NCBI GenBank assembly: GCA_900548585.1
Contig: URLI01000012.1
Coordinates: 1 to 49,026 of the forward strand
Source: an uncultured Prevotella sp.
GTDB lineage: Bacteria; Bacteroidota; Bacteroidia; Bacteroidales; Bacteroidaceae
Reading direction: 5' to 3'
Length of the DNA: 49,026 nucleotides
Shown piece after piece: positions 16,534 through 24,755 of this stretch (position 1 is its first letter; each line of letters opens with the position of its first letter). The notes beneath the pieces were generated by a model. It was not told where the DNA came from, ran no database searches, and was given only the letters and a program-made list of their open reading frames with translations. The position numbers and the translations under genes are program-made.

Positions 16534-16945
16534 GGCAGAGAGCATCGTAATGGTGGCAGGAGCCGTGCTGATGGCGGTGGCGGCAGTGGCATACGTACTC
16601 GCCATACGCAAGCCTGCGGCATGGATGATGATGGCAGGCACGGGGGCATTCGTGGCAATGCAGATGAGACAGACCTACAACGGCAACAGCCTGGCGATAC
16701 GACGGCTGCGCTCGATAATGAAAATGGGCAACATATTCTTCGTGGCGGCGGCGCTGCTCATGCTGGAGAACGCATACCAGTTCCTGCTTCCAAAATTCAT
16801 GGAGAACGGAATAAGCGGATACAACGCATACGTGCACTACATACACAACAACTGGGTGGTGGCACTGCTCATCGCCGCAGTGATAGAACTATACACAACA
16901 CACAGAATATCGTCGGAACTCGACAAAGAGGCAAAAAAACCATAA
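16517..16945 (+). CDS. Small integral membrane protein, unknown function
   Basis: The 142-residue protein has four likely membrane helices (VMVAGAVLMAVAAVAYVLA, AAWMMMAGTGAFVAM, NIFFVAAALLMLENAYQFLL, NNWVVALLIAAVIELYTT) with short loops and a polar, charged end. It is a hydrophobic protein of a type often found unannotated in Bacteroidales. Its overlap with the divIC gene suggests co-expression; a role in division is only a guess. Confidence 0.75.
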   Translation: MRQLSKAESIVMVAGAVLMAVAAVAYVLAIRKPAAWMMMAGTGAFVAMQMRQTYNGNSLAIRRLRSIMKMGNIFFVAAALLMLENAYQFLLPKFMENGISGYNAYVHYIHNNWVVALLIAAVIELYTTHRISSELDKEAKKP

Positions 16946-17004
16946 AACACGCACCAAATGTTTTAAATAGCATAAAAAATTTTCCTTTCCTCAATAATAC
17001 ATCG

Positions 17005-17012
17005 TACATTTG
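17005..17012 (+). promoter_or_regulatory. Promoter -7 box of the DUF4369 gene
   Basis: TACATTTG matches TAnnTTTG 25 nt before the ATG at 17038. The T-rich -33 region (around 16981) lacks an exact TTTG. Confidence 0.55.
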
Positions 17013-17037
17013 CCACGCTTATCAGAACGAACAACGT

Positions 17038-17883
17038 ATGAACAGGATTCTTTACGCATTGATTGCAACGACACTACTTGCCTCCTGCGCAAATTCTTAC
17101 AACATAACGGGAACGTCGAGCGTGCAGATGCTCGACGGGAAAAAAATGTACCTGAAGAACGCAAGACCCAGCAAGAAGGAAAGCATAGACTCATGCGACG
17201 TGGTGCACGGGCAGTTCAGGTTCAGCGGAAATCTCGACTCAGTGCGAATAGTGAACTTGTTCATTGACGATGAATATGTCACGCCGCTGGTGCTCGAAAG
17301 CGGAGAAATAACGGTGAAGATAGACAACTCGCAGACAACGGTGGGCGGGACGGAACTCAACTGCACACTCGACAGGTTTATGAAATCATTCTTACGGCTG
17401 CAGGACATGGTAATGGACATTGAGCACGAACAGAACCAGAGTATCATGGAAGGATGCGACGAGCAGGCAACCATGAAACAACTCTACACGAAACTTATCG
17501 GACTGAGCGAGAGGAAAGACACGCTGTTCACAAACGTGGTGACAAGCAATTTCGAGAATGTCATCGGCCCGTGGGCCTTCGTATACAGGGTGTCATACGA
17601 CACCGACCCGTACAGTTACCCCTACCCTTCGTGGATGACGAACGTGCTTTACTCGAGGGCTATGGAAGAGCTGCCGTCGTGGATAGAATACATCATGGCA
17701 AAGGCGCCAGCCGAGTTCAGGCAGGACACTGAGGTGGAAAAACTGTACAAGGCATTCCAGGAGCAGCAGAACCTGGTCGGCAGCACCGGGGACGCCGCGC
17801 CGCCCGTGGAACACGACGTGCTGCCGGTGACACCCACACCGAACGACCTTGCACGGCCGGCAAACGACGGGAATGAGAAATAA
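17038..17883 (+). CDS. DUF4369-type lipoprotein
   Basis: The 281-residue protein has a lipoprotein signal ending LLASC (Cys17). The N-terminal part of the mature protein (YNITGTSSVQMLDGKKMYLK ... SCDVVHGQFRFSGNLDSV) fits the DUF4369 beta-domain. That domain usually precedes a thioredoxin-like domain in Bacteroidetes; no CxxC thioredoxin motif is present here. The C-terminal part is helical and ends in a Pro-rich tail. The frame is open upstream to 16621, but the promoter at 17005 and the signal peptide fix the start. pyrC begins 5 nt after the stop, so the two are coupled. Function is unknown. Confidence 0.8.
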   Translation: MNRILYALIATTLLASCANSYNITGTSSVQMLDGKKMYLKNARPSKKESIDSCDVVHGQFRFSGNLDSVRIVNLFIDDEYVTPLVLESGEITVKIDNSQTTVGGTELNCTLDRFMKSFLRLQDMVMDIEHEQNQSIMEGCDEQATMKQLYTKLIGLSERKDTLFTNVVTSNFENVIGPWAFVYRVSYDTDPYSYPYPSWMTNVLYSRAMEELPSWIEYIMAKAPAEFRQDTEVEKLYKAFQEQQNLVGSTGDAAPPVEHDVLPVTPTPNDLARPANDGNEK

Positions 17884-17888
17884 GCACT

Positions 17889-19217
17889 ATGGCAAACAGG
17901 ACACTTATAAGAAATGTAGATATTGTGAATGAAGGATTGAGCCGTCACGGTTCAATCCTTATTGGTAATGACCGCATAGAGGAGATATTCCACGGCGACG
18001 CGCCAGACATCGGGGACGCCAAGGTGATTGACTGCCAAGGGGCAAAGGCTCTGCCGGGGATAATAGACGAGCATGTGCACTTCCGCGAGCCAGGCATGAC
18101 GCAGAAGGCCGACATCGGGAGCGAGAGCCGCGCCGCAGCATACGGCGGCGTGACATCGTTCTTCGACATGCCGAACACCGTTCCGCAGACCACCACAATA
18201 GATGCCCTGCGGCAGAAACTTGACATCGCGGCAAGGACAAGCCACGTAAACTATGCGTTCTTCTTCGGTGCGACAAACGGCAATGCCGCGCAGACCCGCA
18301 AACTCGACAGGCACCGCGTGCCTGGCATAAAACTGTTCATGGGAGCGAGCACGGGCAACATGCTCGTTGACCGCAAGGATGCCCTCGAGCAAATTTTCCG
18401 TGACGCGGAGCTGCCGGTGATGACGCACTGCGAGGATTCCGTAATAATCTCACACAACATGAAAGAGGCGAAGGCACGGTATGGCGACGACCCGGACATA
18501 AGCCTCCACCCGGCGATACGCTCTGCCGAGGCCTGCCACGCAAGCACGTCACTCGCCGTGGAGCTCGCGCGGCGGTACGGCACGCGGCTGCATGTGGCAC
18601 ATCTCACCACGGCACGCGAAACAGAACTCTTCACGCCAGAATATCCCGGCATCACCGCCGAGGCCGTCATCGCACACCTCATGTTCACCGATGCCGACTA
18701 CCAGCGGCTCGGCACGGCAATCAAGTGCAACCCTGCGGTGAAGTCGCGCGCCGACCGGGACGCGCTGCGCAAGGCTCTCACCGACGGCAGGATATACACC
18801 GTGGCGACCGACCACGCGCCACACCTGTGGAGCGACAAGCAGGGTGGCTGCGCACACGCCGCGTCAGGCATGCCGATGATACAGTTCTCGCTCGTCTCCA
18901 TGCTTCAACTCGTTGACGAGGGGGTGCTGACAATAGAGCGCGTGGCGGAACTGATGTGCCACGCGCCGGCACGACTGTTCGAGGTGCGCGACCGTGGCTT
19001 CCTGCGCCCCGGGATGAAGGCAGACATCACTGTCGTGCGGCGCGGAGCGCCGTGGCGCGTGACGAAGGACATCATCCAGAGCAAGTGCGGATGGAGCCCG
19101 TTGGAAGGACACGAGTTCGCATGGCACGTGGAACACACTTTCTGCAACGGGCGGCACATATATAACAATGGCTCGTTCGACGGCGGCAGCCTCGGCGAGG
19201 AAATACTTTTCAGATGA
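17889..19217 (+). CDS. pyrC: Dihydroorotase (class I)
   Basis: The 442-residue enzyme closes carbamoyl-aspartate to dihydroorotate in pyrimidine synthesis. The metal-binding HxH is in IDEHVHFREPG (about 59-69), followed by KADIGSESRAAAYGGVTSF and DMPNT. The metal-bridging Lys is in GIKLFMGASTGNM, and the catalytic Asp is in ATDHAPH (about 306-312). The length and HFREPG block place it in the class I group rather than the shorter E. coli type. It starts 5 nt after the DUF4369 gene and ends 1 nt before the phosphoesterase start. Confidence 0.94.
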   Translation: MANRTLIRNVDIVNEGLSRHGSILIGNDRIEEIFHGDAPDIGDAKVIDCQGAKALPGIIDEHVHFREPGMTQKADIGSESRAAAYGGVTSFFDMPNTVPQTTTIDALRQKLDIAARTSHVNYAFFFGATNGNAAQTRKLDRHRVPGIKLFMGASTGNMLVDRKDALEQIFRDAELPVMTHCEDSVIISHNMKEAKARYGDDPDISLHPAIRSAEACHASTSLAVELARRYGTRLHVAHLTTARETELFTPEYPGITAEAVIAHLMFTDADYQRLGTAIKCNPAVKSRADRDALRKALTDGRIYTVATDHAPHLWSDKQGGCAHAASGMPMIQFSLVSMLQLVDEGVLTIERVAELMCHAPARLFEVRDRGFLRPGMKADITVVRRGAPWRVTKDIIQSKCGWSPLEGHEFAWHVEHTFCNGRHIYNNGSFDGGSLGEEILFR

Positions 19218-19218
19218 A

Positions 19219-20400
19219 ATGATAGCGAGAATCTCCATACTTGCCGTAATTGTCATCCTGTTGCCGTTCATATACGCTGACCGGCGCATGGCACGCCGCC
19301 GTCCGGGCAGATTTCACATGAAGCGCGCGGCGATGTGGCTTCCCTGCATTGCTATGCTGGCATACACGGCAGTACTGGCGTGCCTGCGCGGTTTCGCGCC
19401 AGCGGACATACGGGTGCTTTATGTGTATCTGCTCATACTGGGAGTCGTTTTCATACCTGCGGCGATATTCACGCTGTTTTCCTTTGCCGGCAAATTGTTT
19501 GCAAAGAGAAGTGCGGCGTGGCATGGCAGAATGAGAACAGCGGGAGCATTCCTCGCCATTGCAGCCGCAGCTGTCGTGGCCTATGGCTCGTTCTTCGGCA
19601 ACAAGGGGGTCAACGTGCGCAGCGTTGAATATGCGTGCGACCGCCTTCCCGCCTCCTTCGACGGCTACCGCATCGCCCTGTTCAGCGATGCCCACGTGGG
19701 GAGTTACGTATGGGGAAGCGCCAAGAGGCTTCAGGCTGTGGTCGACACCATCAACAACCTGCGCCCCGACATGATAGCATTCGCCGGCGACTTGCAGAAC
19801 ATGCAGCCCGACGAGCTACTGCCGGTGATGCCGATGCTGAGCGGACTGGAAGCCCCAGACGGTGTGTTCTCGGTGTTAGGCAACCACGACGACGGGCACT
19901 ATCTCAATGCCGGCGCTGCGGCAACCATGCGCAGCGAGCGGGTCATGTGCGACAGGCAAAGACAAATGGGATGGCGCCTGCTGACCGACGGCAGCGCAAC
20001 AATAAGAAAAAACGGCGACAGCATATTCATCGCCGGCATGTATTGCGATGGGAAACTGGCGGGCCCGCGCAGGACAAACCCACACAAGGCAATGGCAGGA
20101 ATACCGCATGAGGCATTCACGGTGATGCTGCAGCACGACCCTACATCGTGGCGGCACACCATCCTCCCTCAAACCACGGCGCAGCTCACGCTAAGCGGGC
20201 ACACACACGGAGGGCAGATGCGGATAGCGGGAATGTCGCCTGCGGCAATGGCTTACGACGAATACGACGGGATGTACTACGCCAAAGACGGGCGGGCATT
20301 GTTCGTCACCACCGGCATAAACGCCCTCGTGCCGTTCCGTTTCGGAATGAAGCCAGAAGTGGTCGTCATCACACTGCGAAACAAGAAAAGAGGAAAGTAA
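19219..20400 (+). CDS. Membrane-anchored metallophosphoesterase
   Basis: The 393-residue protein has several N-terminal membrane helices (residues about 1-140) and then a calcineurin-like phosphoesterase domain with all metal motifs: FSDAHVGS (about 155), FAGDLQN (about 188), GNHDDG (about 221), a QHDPTSW block and SGHTHGGQ (about 327). This arrangement resembles the YkuE/YaeI-type proteins that act on phospholipid or lipid A intermediates, but the substrate cannot be told from sequence. The frame opens at 19168 inside pyrC; the ATG at 19219, just after the pyrC stop, gives a normal membrane N terminus and is preferred. Confidence 0.88.
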   Translation: MIARISILAVIVILLPFIYADRRMARRRPGRFHMKRAAMWLPCIAMLAYTAVLACLRGFAPADIRVLYVYLLILGVVFIPAAIFTLFSFAGKLFAKRSAAWHGRMRTAGAFLAIAAAAVVAYGSFFGNKGVNVRSVEYACDRLPASFDGYRIALFSDAHVGSYVWGSAKRLQAVVDTINNLRPDMIAFAGDLQNMQPDELLPVMPMLSGLEAPDGVFSVLGNHDDGHYLNAGAAATMRSERVMCDRQRQMGWRLLTDGSATIRKNGDSIFIAGMYCDGKLAGPRRTNPHKAMAGIPHEAFTVMLQHDPTSWRHTILPQTTAQLTLSGHTHGGQMRIAGMSPAAMAYDEYDGMYYAKDGRALFVTTGINALVPFRFGMKPEVVVITLRNKKRGK

Positions 20401-20463
20401 GCGTGCCGTGGTGTGATGCGTGGTCACAGGCGGCAAATGGCAAAGACACATGCGTAATGGGAT

Positions 20464-20515
20464 TGCGACACCGCGCCAACGCTCCTGACATAAAGAAGCG
20501 TGGCGCGGTGTCGCA
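20464..20515. terminator. Convergent hairpin terminator
   Basis: A long stem, TGCGACACCGCGCCAACGCT (20464-20483) against the complementary AAGCGTGGCGCGGTGTCGCA (20496-20515) with one bulged base, lies between the converging phosphoesterase and fimbrillin genes. No long T-run follows on either side. Confidence 0.65.
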
Positions 20516-20549
20516 TTGCACGGTGGCAGCCCCATTTGGTGGGAGGCCG

Positions 20550-22472
20550 TCATCTGATGTCCTTGAACGGCTCGAACACGGGGTCAGGCAGCGTTGTGCT
20601 GCTTTCGTCCCATACGGGACGTATGGCCTTGGCCTGGCCCTTTCCGTTGGCGGAGAAGTTCCACTCGGTTGTACCGAAGAAGCCATCCACGGACAGGTCG
20701 GCAGTAGTTGATTTCGATGTCATGTACTGCCCGTAGGCACCATATTTATAGGTCATGTCACGGTAGCCTATATCTTTATTCAACACCAGCCTTCTACCGG
20801 TTATGGGGAGGAACAACCCCTTTCCGGCCCTTACCAGCGCCGTGACGTTGGTGTATTTGTAGTATTTGCCAGGGCGTGTCGGGAATGTCTTCTTTCGTGG
20901 CTCTCCGTGGTTTGTGTAGAAGTATGCGCCGTATATTGGCAGACCATTGTCAGAGTAGCAGTAGCCTGGTATGACGTTGGCTCCCTTGAACAGTGTTCTC
21001 ATCTCGTCACGGTTCGGCATGCGGTATTTCTGATTGTTGTACATCGTGTAATACCATACGATGTCACCGCAAAATGCTTTGTCGCGGGTAGTGGTCTTGT
21101 GAGTGCCTGTTGACTCGTAGAAATTCTTTGCGATGTCGATGGCAGTGCCAGCCTTGTAGTAACCTCCTTTCAGGTTGAGTGCATTCTTGATGTCGCCGAA
21201 GCGGAACAGGTCAAGGTCATTGGTTACGGATTCACGGTTTTTATCCTTGAACTGCGATGTTGGCCACCATCCCGGAATTTCCTCTCCGGGGATATAGCGC
21301 TGCGAAATCCACCACTGTGCGGGCGCGATGCCCCAGTATTCCTTTGAGGCGTCGCCGGGATCCTGATAATGTATGAAGTTGCCCGTGGCCCATTTCACGC
21401 CCTGGACTTCAACATAAGGCTTGGGATTGACCTCTTCCATCTGCAGCACGTCAGTGCGGTAAACCCTGTCGGCCTCAATGTTGATGGCATTATATGTGCG
21501 TGCATAGCATTTTCCCCCGACGTATGCCGTTATCAGCACGTCGCTGTAATTTCCCGGGAACAAGGCCGCATAGGTGTATTTGCCGTTGGCGGAGGTGAGT
21601 TTGCCGCTGGCTGGCTTTATGACGATGTTTTCCGCCTCGTCGTAGGTGTTTTCCTCAACGAAACGCCCCGTGCCAAGGTCGAACACGTCGATTGAAGTCA
21701 TGTTCGAGATGTATATCGAGTCAATGTCGGTCAGTATGCGCCCGTCTTTGCTGGCAAAACGCAGTCCCCATATTGCTATCTGGCGCTGCATCTTCCCGAC
21801 ATTAACGTTTACTTCCGCCTCATTCACCGTCTCTGGACTCGCCTTCGCCCACTGGAAGTCGAACTTCCTGCCTATTGTCTCTGCCGTGCCGTCCTGCCTT
21901 GTCAGGTCAAGCTCCACCAGGTGCTTTATGGTTTCTTGCCTTTCGTGATATACATACTCAAATGTCCTTTTCTTTTCTTTTCCGTTTTCATCTTCTTCGA
22001 TTTCCGTTCCCTTGTCTTTGAAACCCATGGCGGCAAATATGGTCTTGCCATTGCCCTTGGATGCTGAGCCTGGGTAGAAGAAGCACAGTTCATCGGTTGT
22101 GGTGATTTCGTTCACGGTCTTTATTTCCCCATCGAATCCCCCGCTCTTTCCCGTGCTGGTGTTTGCCAGCAGGCTATAATCCTTCTCCCGGCTTTTGTCA
22201 TTGTCTCTCAGGCAGTATGCCATCAGTTCGTCTTCGCTCGCCCATTCGGAATGCAGCAGGCTTTGCGCATCCTCACTCATTGCCCTTCTCTGTGGTGATT
22301 TTTCCCTGCCGTCCTCCTGCGTATTGGTAACGCCTGCTGAAATGTGGTATATGTGCATGCTGTCATTGATGTCGTCAGGCGACGTTATTTCGTCTGCCTG
22401 GCATCCTGACATCATTAGTGCCGCGATGACCATGGCACTGGCTGCGGTGGTTGTCTTATAGATTCTGTCCAT
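20550..22472 (-). CDS. Fimbrillin-like lipoprotein
   Basis: The 640-residue protein has a lipoprotein signal ending MMSGC (Cys24). The N-terminal half follows the Bacteroidales fimbrillin pattern: a short signal, then a beta-rich domain with KYTYAALFPGNYSDVLITAY and YNAINIEADRVYRTDVLQM. The second half (from VEVQGVKWATGNFIHYQDPG) contains YRMPNRDEMRTLFKGANVI and GLFLPITGRRLVLNK and recalls the FISUMP/C-type-lectin-like modules appended to such proteins. It is probably a pilus tip or surface subunit; no fimbrial assembly genes are adjacent. It follows a small acidic peptide gene (74-nt gap) and shares its long leader. Base composition is less GC-rich than the neighbours. Confidence 0.75.
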   Translation of the reverse strand: MDRIYKTTTAASAMVIAALMMSGCQADEITSPDDINDSMHIYHISAGVTNTQEDGREKSPQRRAMSEDAQSLLHSEWASEDELMAYCLRDNDKSREKDYSLLANTSTGKSGGFDGEIKTVNEITTTDELCFFYPGSASKGNGKTIFAAMGFKDKGTEIEEDENGKEKKRTFEYVYHERQETIKHLVELDLTRQDGTAETIGRKFDFQWAKASPETVNEAEVNVNVGKMQRQIAIWGLRFASKDGRILTDIDSIYISNMTSIDVFDLGTGRFVEENTYDEAENIVIKPASGKLTSANGKYTYAALFPGNYSDVLITAYVGGKCYARTYNAINIEADRVYRTDVLQMEEVNPKPYVEVQGVKWATGNFIHYQDPGDASKEYWGIAPAQWWISQRYIPGEEIPGWWPTSQFKDKNRESVTNDLDLFRFGDIKNALNLKGGYYKAGTAIDIAKNFYESTGTHKTTTRDKAFCGDIVWYYTMYNNQKYRMPNRDEMRTLFKGANVIPGYCYSDNGLPIYGAYFYTNHGEPRKKTFPTRPGKYYKYTNVTALVRAGKGLFLPITGRRLVLNKDIGYRDMTYKYGAYGQYMTSKSTTADLSVDGFFGTTEWNFSANGKGQAKAIRPVWDESSTTLPDPVFEPFKDIR

Positions 22473-22546
22473 TGTTTACTTTTGTTTGTATTTTTTTCAA
22501 GTCTTTTTTTATCACTCTCTTGCTTGTCCGCCTTTTCCTTGCATGG

Positions 22547-22744
22547 CTACATGTCGAGCTCCTCATCGTCGAACTGCCATACATTCGATTTTCCAGGATT
22601 GAATGGGTTTGGCGTGTCGCCATCCCCTCCTGCGGGATCTCCGCCCTCTTTGGGGTCCGAAGTGCCTGCACTGATTTTTAGAAGTTGGTGCTCCGCACTC
22701 AGCAGGCATACCTCTGTCATCGGTCTTAGATATTTCCTTTTCAT
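22547..22744 (-). CDS. Small Gly-rich acidic peptide, unknown function
   Basis: The 65-residue protein begins MKRKYLRPMTEVCLLSAEHQ, has a Gly/Asp/Pro-rich middle (PKEGGDPAGGDGDTPNPFNP) and ends VWQFDDEELDM. No signal peptide is seen. Short proteins of this design are common, unnamed companions of surface-protein genes in Prevotella and Bacteroides; that statement is from general knowledge, not a search. It lies 74 nt upstream of the fimbrillin-like gene on the same strand. The peptide at 6037-6258 has a similar acidic, Trp-containing end. It may be a processed or secreted peptide, or a chaperone for the partner; both are inference. Confidence 0.65.
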   Translation of the reverse strand: MKRKYLRPMTEVCLLSAEHQLLKISAGTSDPKEGGDPAGGDGDTPNPFNPGKSNVWQFDDEELDM

Positions 22745-22873
22745 GTTTCTATATGAGATTTATTTGTTATTTATGTTTGTCGGTATTTTTTGTGTGAAAA
22801 TATTTGCATCGGAAAAAATGCCTTGCCAATGGCAGGGAAGCGAATACGGAAGAATGGGAAAGAAAGTTTTTTA

Positions 22874-22915
22874 CCCCCCCCCACATTTATTAACACTCTG
22901 TGATACAGTGTGTTA
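22874..22915 (-). promoter_or_regulatory. C9 (mRNA G9) tract and hairpin in the fimbrillin leader
   Basis: Nine C in a row (22874-22882) give G9 in the transcript. Eight bases on, TAACACTCTGT (22891-22901) pairs with ACAGTGTGTTA (22905-22915) with one mismatch across a 3-nt loop. Both lie within the predicted leader of the peptide-fimbrillin unit, about 130-170 nt upstream of the first ATG. The 22745-23149 gap holds only these, the promoter region and no gene. Confidence 0.5.
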
Positions 22916-23012
22916 CGAACAATGATGAATTTACGGAAACCACTGGCGGTCTTCGCGGAAAACACTTGTCCTTTTACATATTGTGTGGGGGCAAGCCCTG
23001 GATAGTATGATT

Positions 23013-23064
23013 TAACTTTGCCCAATGCTTTGTATGTTCCAAATGGAAATCTGGGGCAAAGTTA
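23013..23064 (-). promoter_or_regulatory. Fimbrillin-operon promoter inside an 11-bp inverted repeat
   Basis: The minus-strand -7 box TAACTTTG is at 23057-23064. The 11-mer TAACTTTGCCC also occurs on the plus strand at 23013-23023, giving a perfect inverted repeat (GGGCAAAGTTA at 23054-23064) with a 30-nt centre. The nearest -33-like CAAA (23089-23092) is 24 nt away, longer than usual, so the promoter may need an activator. The dyad could be an operator or a small invertible segment. Confidence 0.5.
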
Positions 23065-23149
23065 GTCATAATACCCGATACTTGTAAACAAAAAGGAAAA
23101 AGAGGACAGCCTTGTCCTAAAACGGATTAAAGAAATGTCATATCACATG

Positions 23150-23911
23150 TTACTGGGGTGTAAAATGGTCAAAATCTCGGTATTCTGGAACAAGTGCCGA
23201 ACTGATTGCGGCATAACTCTTGTCCATGGCGTTCCTGACGTTGTCCGCCCCCTGCCCCACCGGCTCTATCGGTTTGTGGATGGTGAGCGACAGCCGGTGC
23301 CAGCGCACGAAGTGCCAGTCACTTGTGCGCGGCATTATGTTGAACGAGCCGTTGATTGTCAGCGGCACCACGGGCAACCCCAGCTCGTCGGCAAGCATGA
23401 ACGCCCCCCGGCGGAAGTTGCCCATGCGTCCCGTGAACGTGCGCGCCCCCTCGGGGAACACCACCACGCTCGTGCCGTGCCGAAGTATGTCGCGGGCATG
23501 GTCGTAGGCCTGCTTTATTTTGCTCGGGCCTCGCTTGTCAACGAAAATCTGGTTGCTCTTAATGCAGGCATAGCCTACGAATGGTATCTTCTTCAGTCCC
23601 TGTTTCATCATCCACTTGAAGTTGCGGCACAGGTATCCGAAGATGAGGAATATGTCGAACGCCCCCTGGTGGTTTGAGACGAACACATAACTCTGTCCCT
23701 CCCTCAGGTTTCCGCGCCCCTCCACCTTCACCGGTATGAAGAGCGTCCATAGGATGAAGCGCGCCCACAGCTTGCCGGGGTAATATCCCCAGAAACCAGC
23801 GTTGCCAACCAGCGTGCCGATGACAACGGCAGTGGCAGTTATCACCGTTGACAGCAGCAACAGCGGAACGAACACCAGCAACTGGTATATGCAGTATAAG
23901 ATGCGTGTCAT
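23150..23911 (-). CDS. 1-acyl-sn-glycerol-3-phosphate acyltransferase family
   Basis: The 253-residue membrane-associated enzyme adds an acyl chain to lysophosphatidic acid (PlsC-like) or a related acceptor. An N-terminal hydrophobic stretch (YQLLVFVPLLLLSTVITATA) precedes the acyltransferase motifs: NHQGAFDIF (HX4D variant), then the block VVFPEGARTFTG and a late GLPVVPLTINGS. The frame is open to 24439, but that extension overlaps the mannosyltransferase-like gene; the start MTRILYCIYQ at 23911 leaves a 14-nt gap to it. The two genes are co-oriented and probably co-transcribed. Confidence 0.88.
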   Translation of the reverse strand: MTRILYCIYQLLVFVPLLLLSTVITATAVVIGTLVGNAGFWGYYPGKLWARFILWTLFIPVKVEGRGNLREGQSYVFVSNHQGAFDIFLIFGYLCRNFKWMMKQGLKKIPFVGYACIKSNQIFVDKRGPSKIKQAYDHARDILRHGTSVVVFPEGARTFTGRMGNFRRGAFMLADELGLPVVPLTINGSFNIMPRTSDWHFVRWHRLSLTIHKPIEPVGQGADNVRNAMDKSYAAISSALVPEYRDFDHFTPQ

Positions 23912-23925
23912 ATCGCCGTCCTCCC

Positions 23926-24690
23926 TCAGTCCTGTTCCTTTGGCAATGCCGGGTATTTCCGCGTCCATCCGTCCCATCGCAGCCTCATCACGCCGAAGAA
24001 GGCCTCGCCGAAAATCCCTCCGCTCATCTTCGACACGCCCTCGCGGCGGTTGATGAAAATCACCGGCACCTCCTTTATGCGGAACCCTATCTTGTGTGCG
24101 GTGTATTTCATCTCTATCTGGAAGCCGTAGCCCTTGAAGCGTATCTTGTCCAGCTCCATCGTCTCGAGAACCCTGCGTCGGTAGCACTTGAAGCCAGCCG
24201 TGGTGTCGTGTATGTTCAGTCCGGTGACGATGCGCACATACTTCGATGCGAAATAACTCATCAGCACGCGCCCCATTGGCCAGTTGACGACGTTCACTCC
24301 GCTGACATACCGCGAGCCGATTGCCACGTCGTAGCCCTCGCCGGCGCACGCGCTGTATAGGCGCGGCAGGTCTTTCGGGTCGTGGCTGAAGTCTGCGTCC
24401 ATCTCGAACACATAGCCGTAGCCATGTGCGAGAGCCCACTTGAACCCGGCGATGTATGCCGTCCCAAGTCCGAGCTTCCCTGCGCGCTCCACCATGAACA
24501 GCCGCCCGGCGAACTCACCTTCCATCAGCGAGCGCACTATCGCCGCCGTGCCGTCCGGCGAGCCGTCATCGATGACAAGTATATGGAACACCTTGTCGAG
24601 GTCTGCCACTGCCCGTATTATCTTCCCGATGTTCTCCTTCTCGTTGTAAGTAGGAATTATGACGATGCTGTCACTGTTTTTTGTTTCCAT
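23926..24690 (-). CDS. Polyprenyl-phosphate mannosyltransferase-like GT2 enzyme
   Basis: The 254-residue protein is a family 2 glycosyltransferase of the dolichol-phosphate-mannose-synthase type, which loads mannose or another hexose onto polyprenyl phosphate. Motifs are VIIPTYNEKENI, IDDGSPDGTA, the DxD-like EMDADFSHDP and the block GSRYVSG. There is no C-terminal membrane domain, as in the short bacterial forms. The frame opens at 24732; METKNSDSIVIIP at 24690 matches the usual N terminus. Context (acyltransferase, LptD-like) points to envelope synthesis. The sugar is not deducible from sequence. Confidence 0.9.
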   Translation of the reverse strand: METKNSDSIVIIPTYNEKENIGKIIRAVADLDKVFHILVIDDGSPDGTAAIVRSLMEGEFAGRLFMVERAGKLGLGTAYIAGFKWALAHGYGYVFEMDADFSHDPKDLPRLYSACAGEGYDVAIGSRYVSGVNVVNWPMGRVLMSYFASKYVRIVTGLNIHDTTAGFKCYRRRVLETMELDKIRFKGYGFQIEMKYTAHKIGFRIKEVPVIFINRREGVSKMSGGIFGEAFFGVMRLRWDGWTRKYPALPKEQD

Positions 24691-24755
24691 AATATCCTGT
24701 TTATATGTTAAGCGGAAAGATTTGCCATTCATCCCGCATTACCTTTTCCTCCATA

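Noticed and set aside
16621..17037. Upstream extension of the DUF4369 lipoprotein frame
   Set aside because: It overlaps the membrane-protein gene and would bury the lipoprotein signal. A promoter box at 17005 supports the ATG at 17038.
23013..23020. A plus-strand promoter (TAACTTTG) before 23150
   Set aside because: No plus-strand gene follows and there is no -33 box. It is better explained as one arm of the inverted repeat around the minus-strand promoter.
23150..24439. A 429-codon minus-strand frame fusing an N-terminal extension to the acyltransferase
   Set aside because: The first 176 codons overlap the mannosyltransferase-like gene in another frame and show no family features. The acyltransferase begins at 23911.
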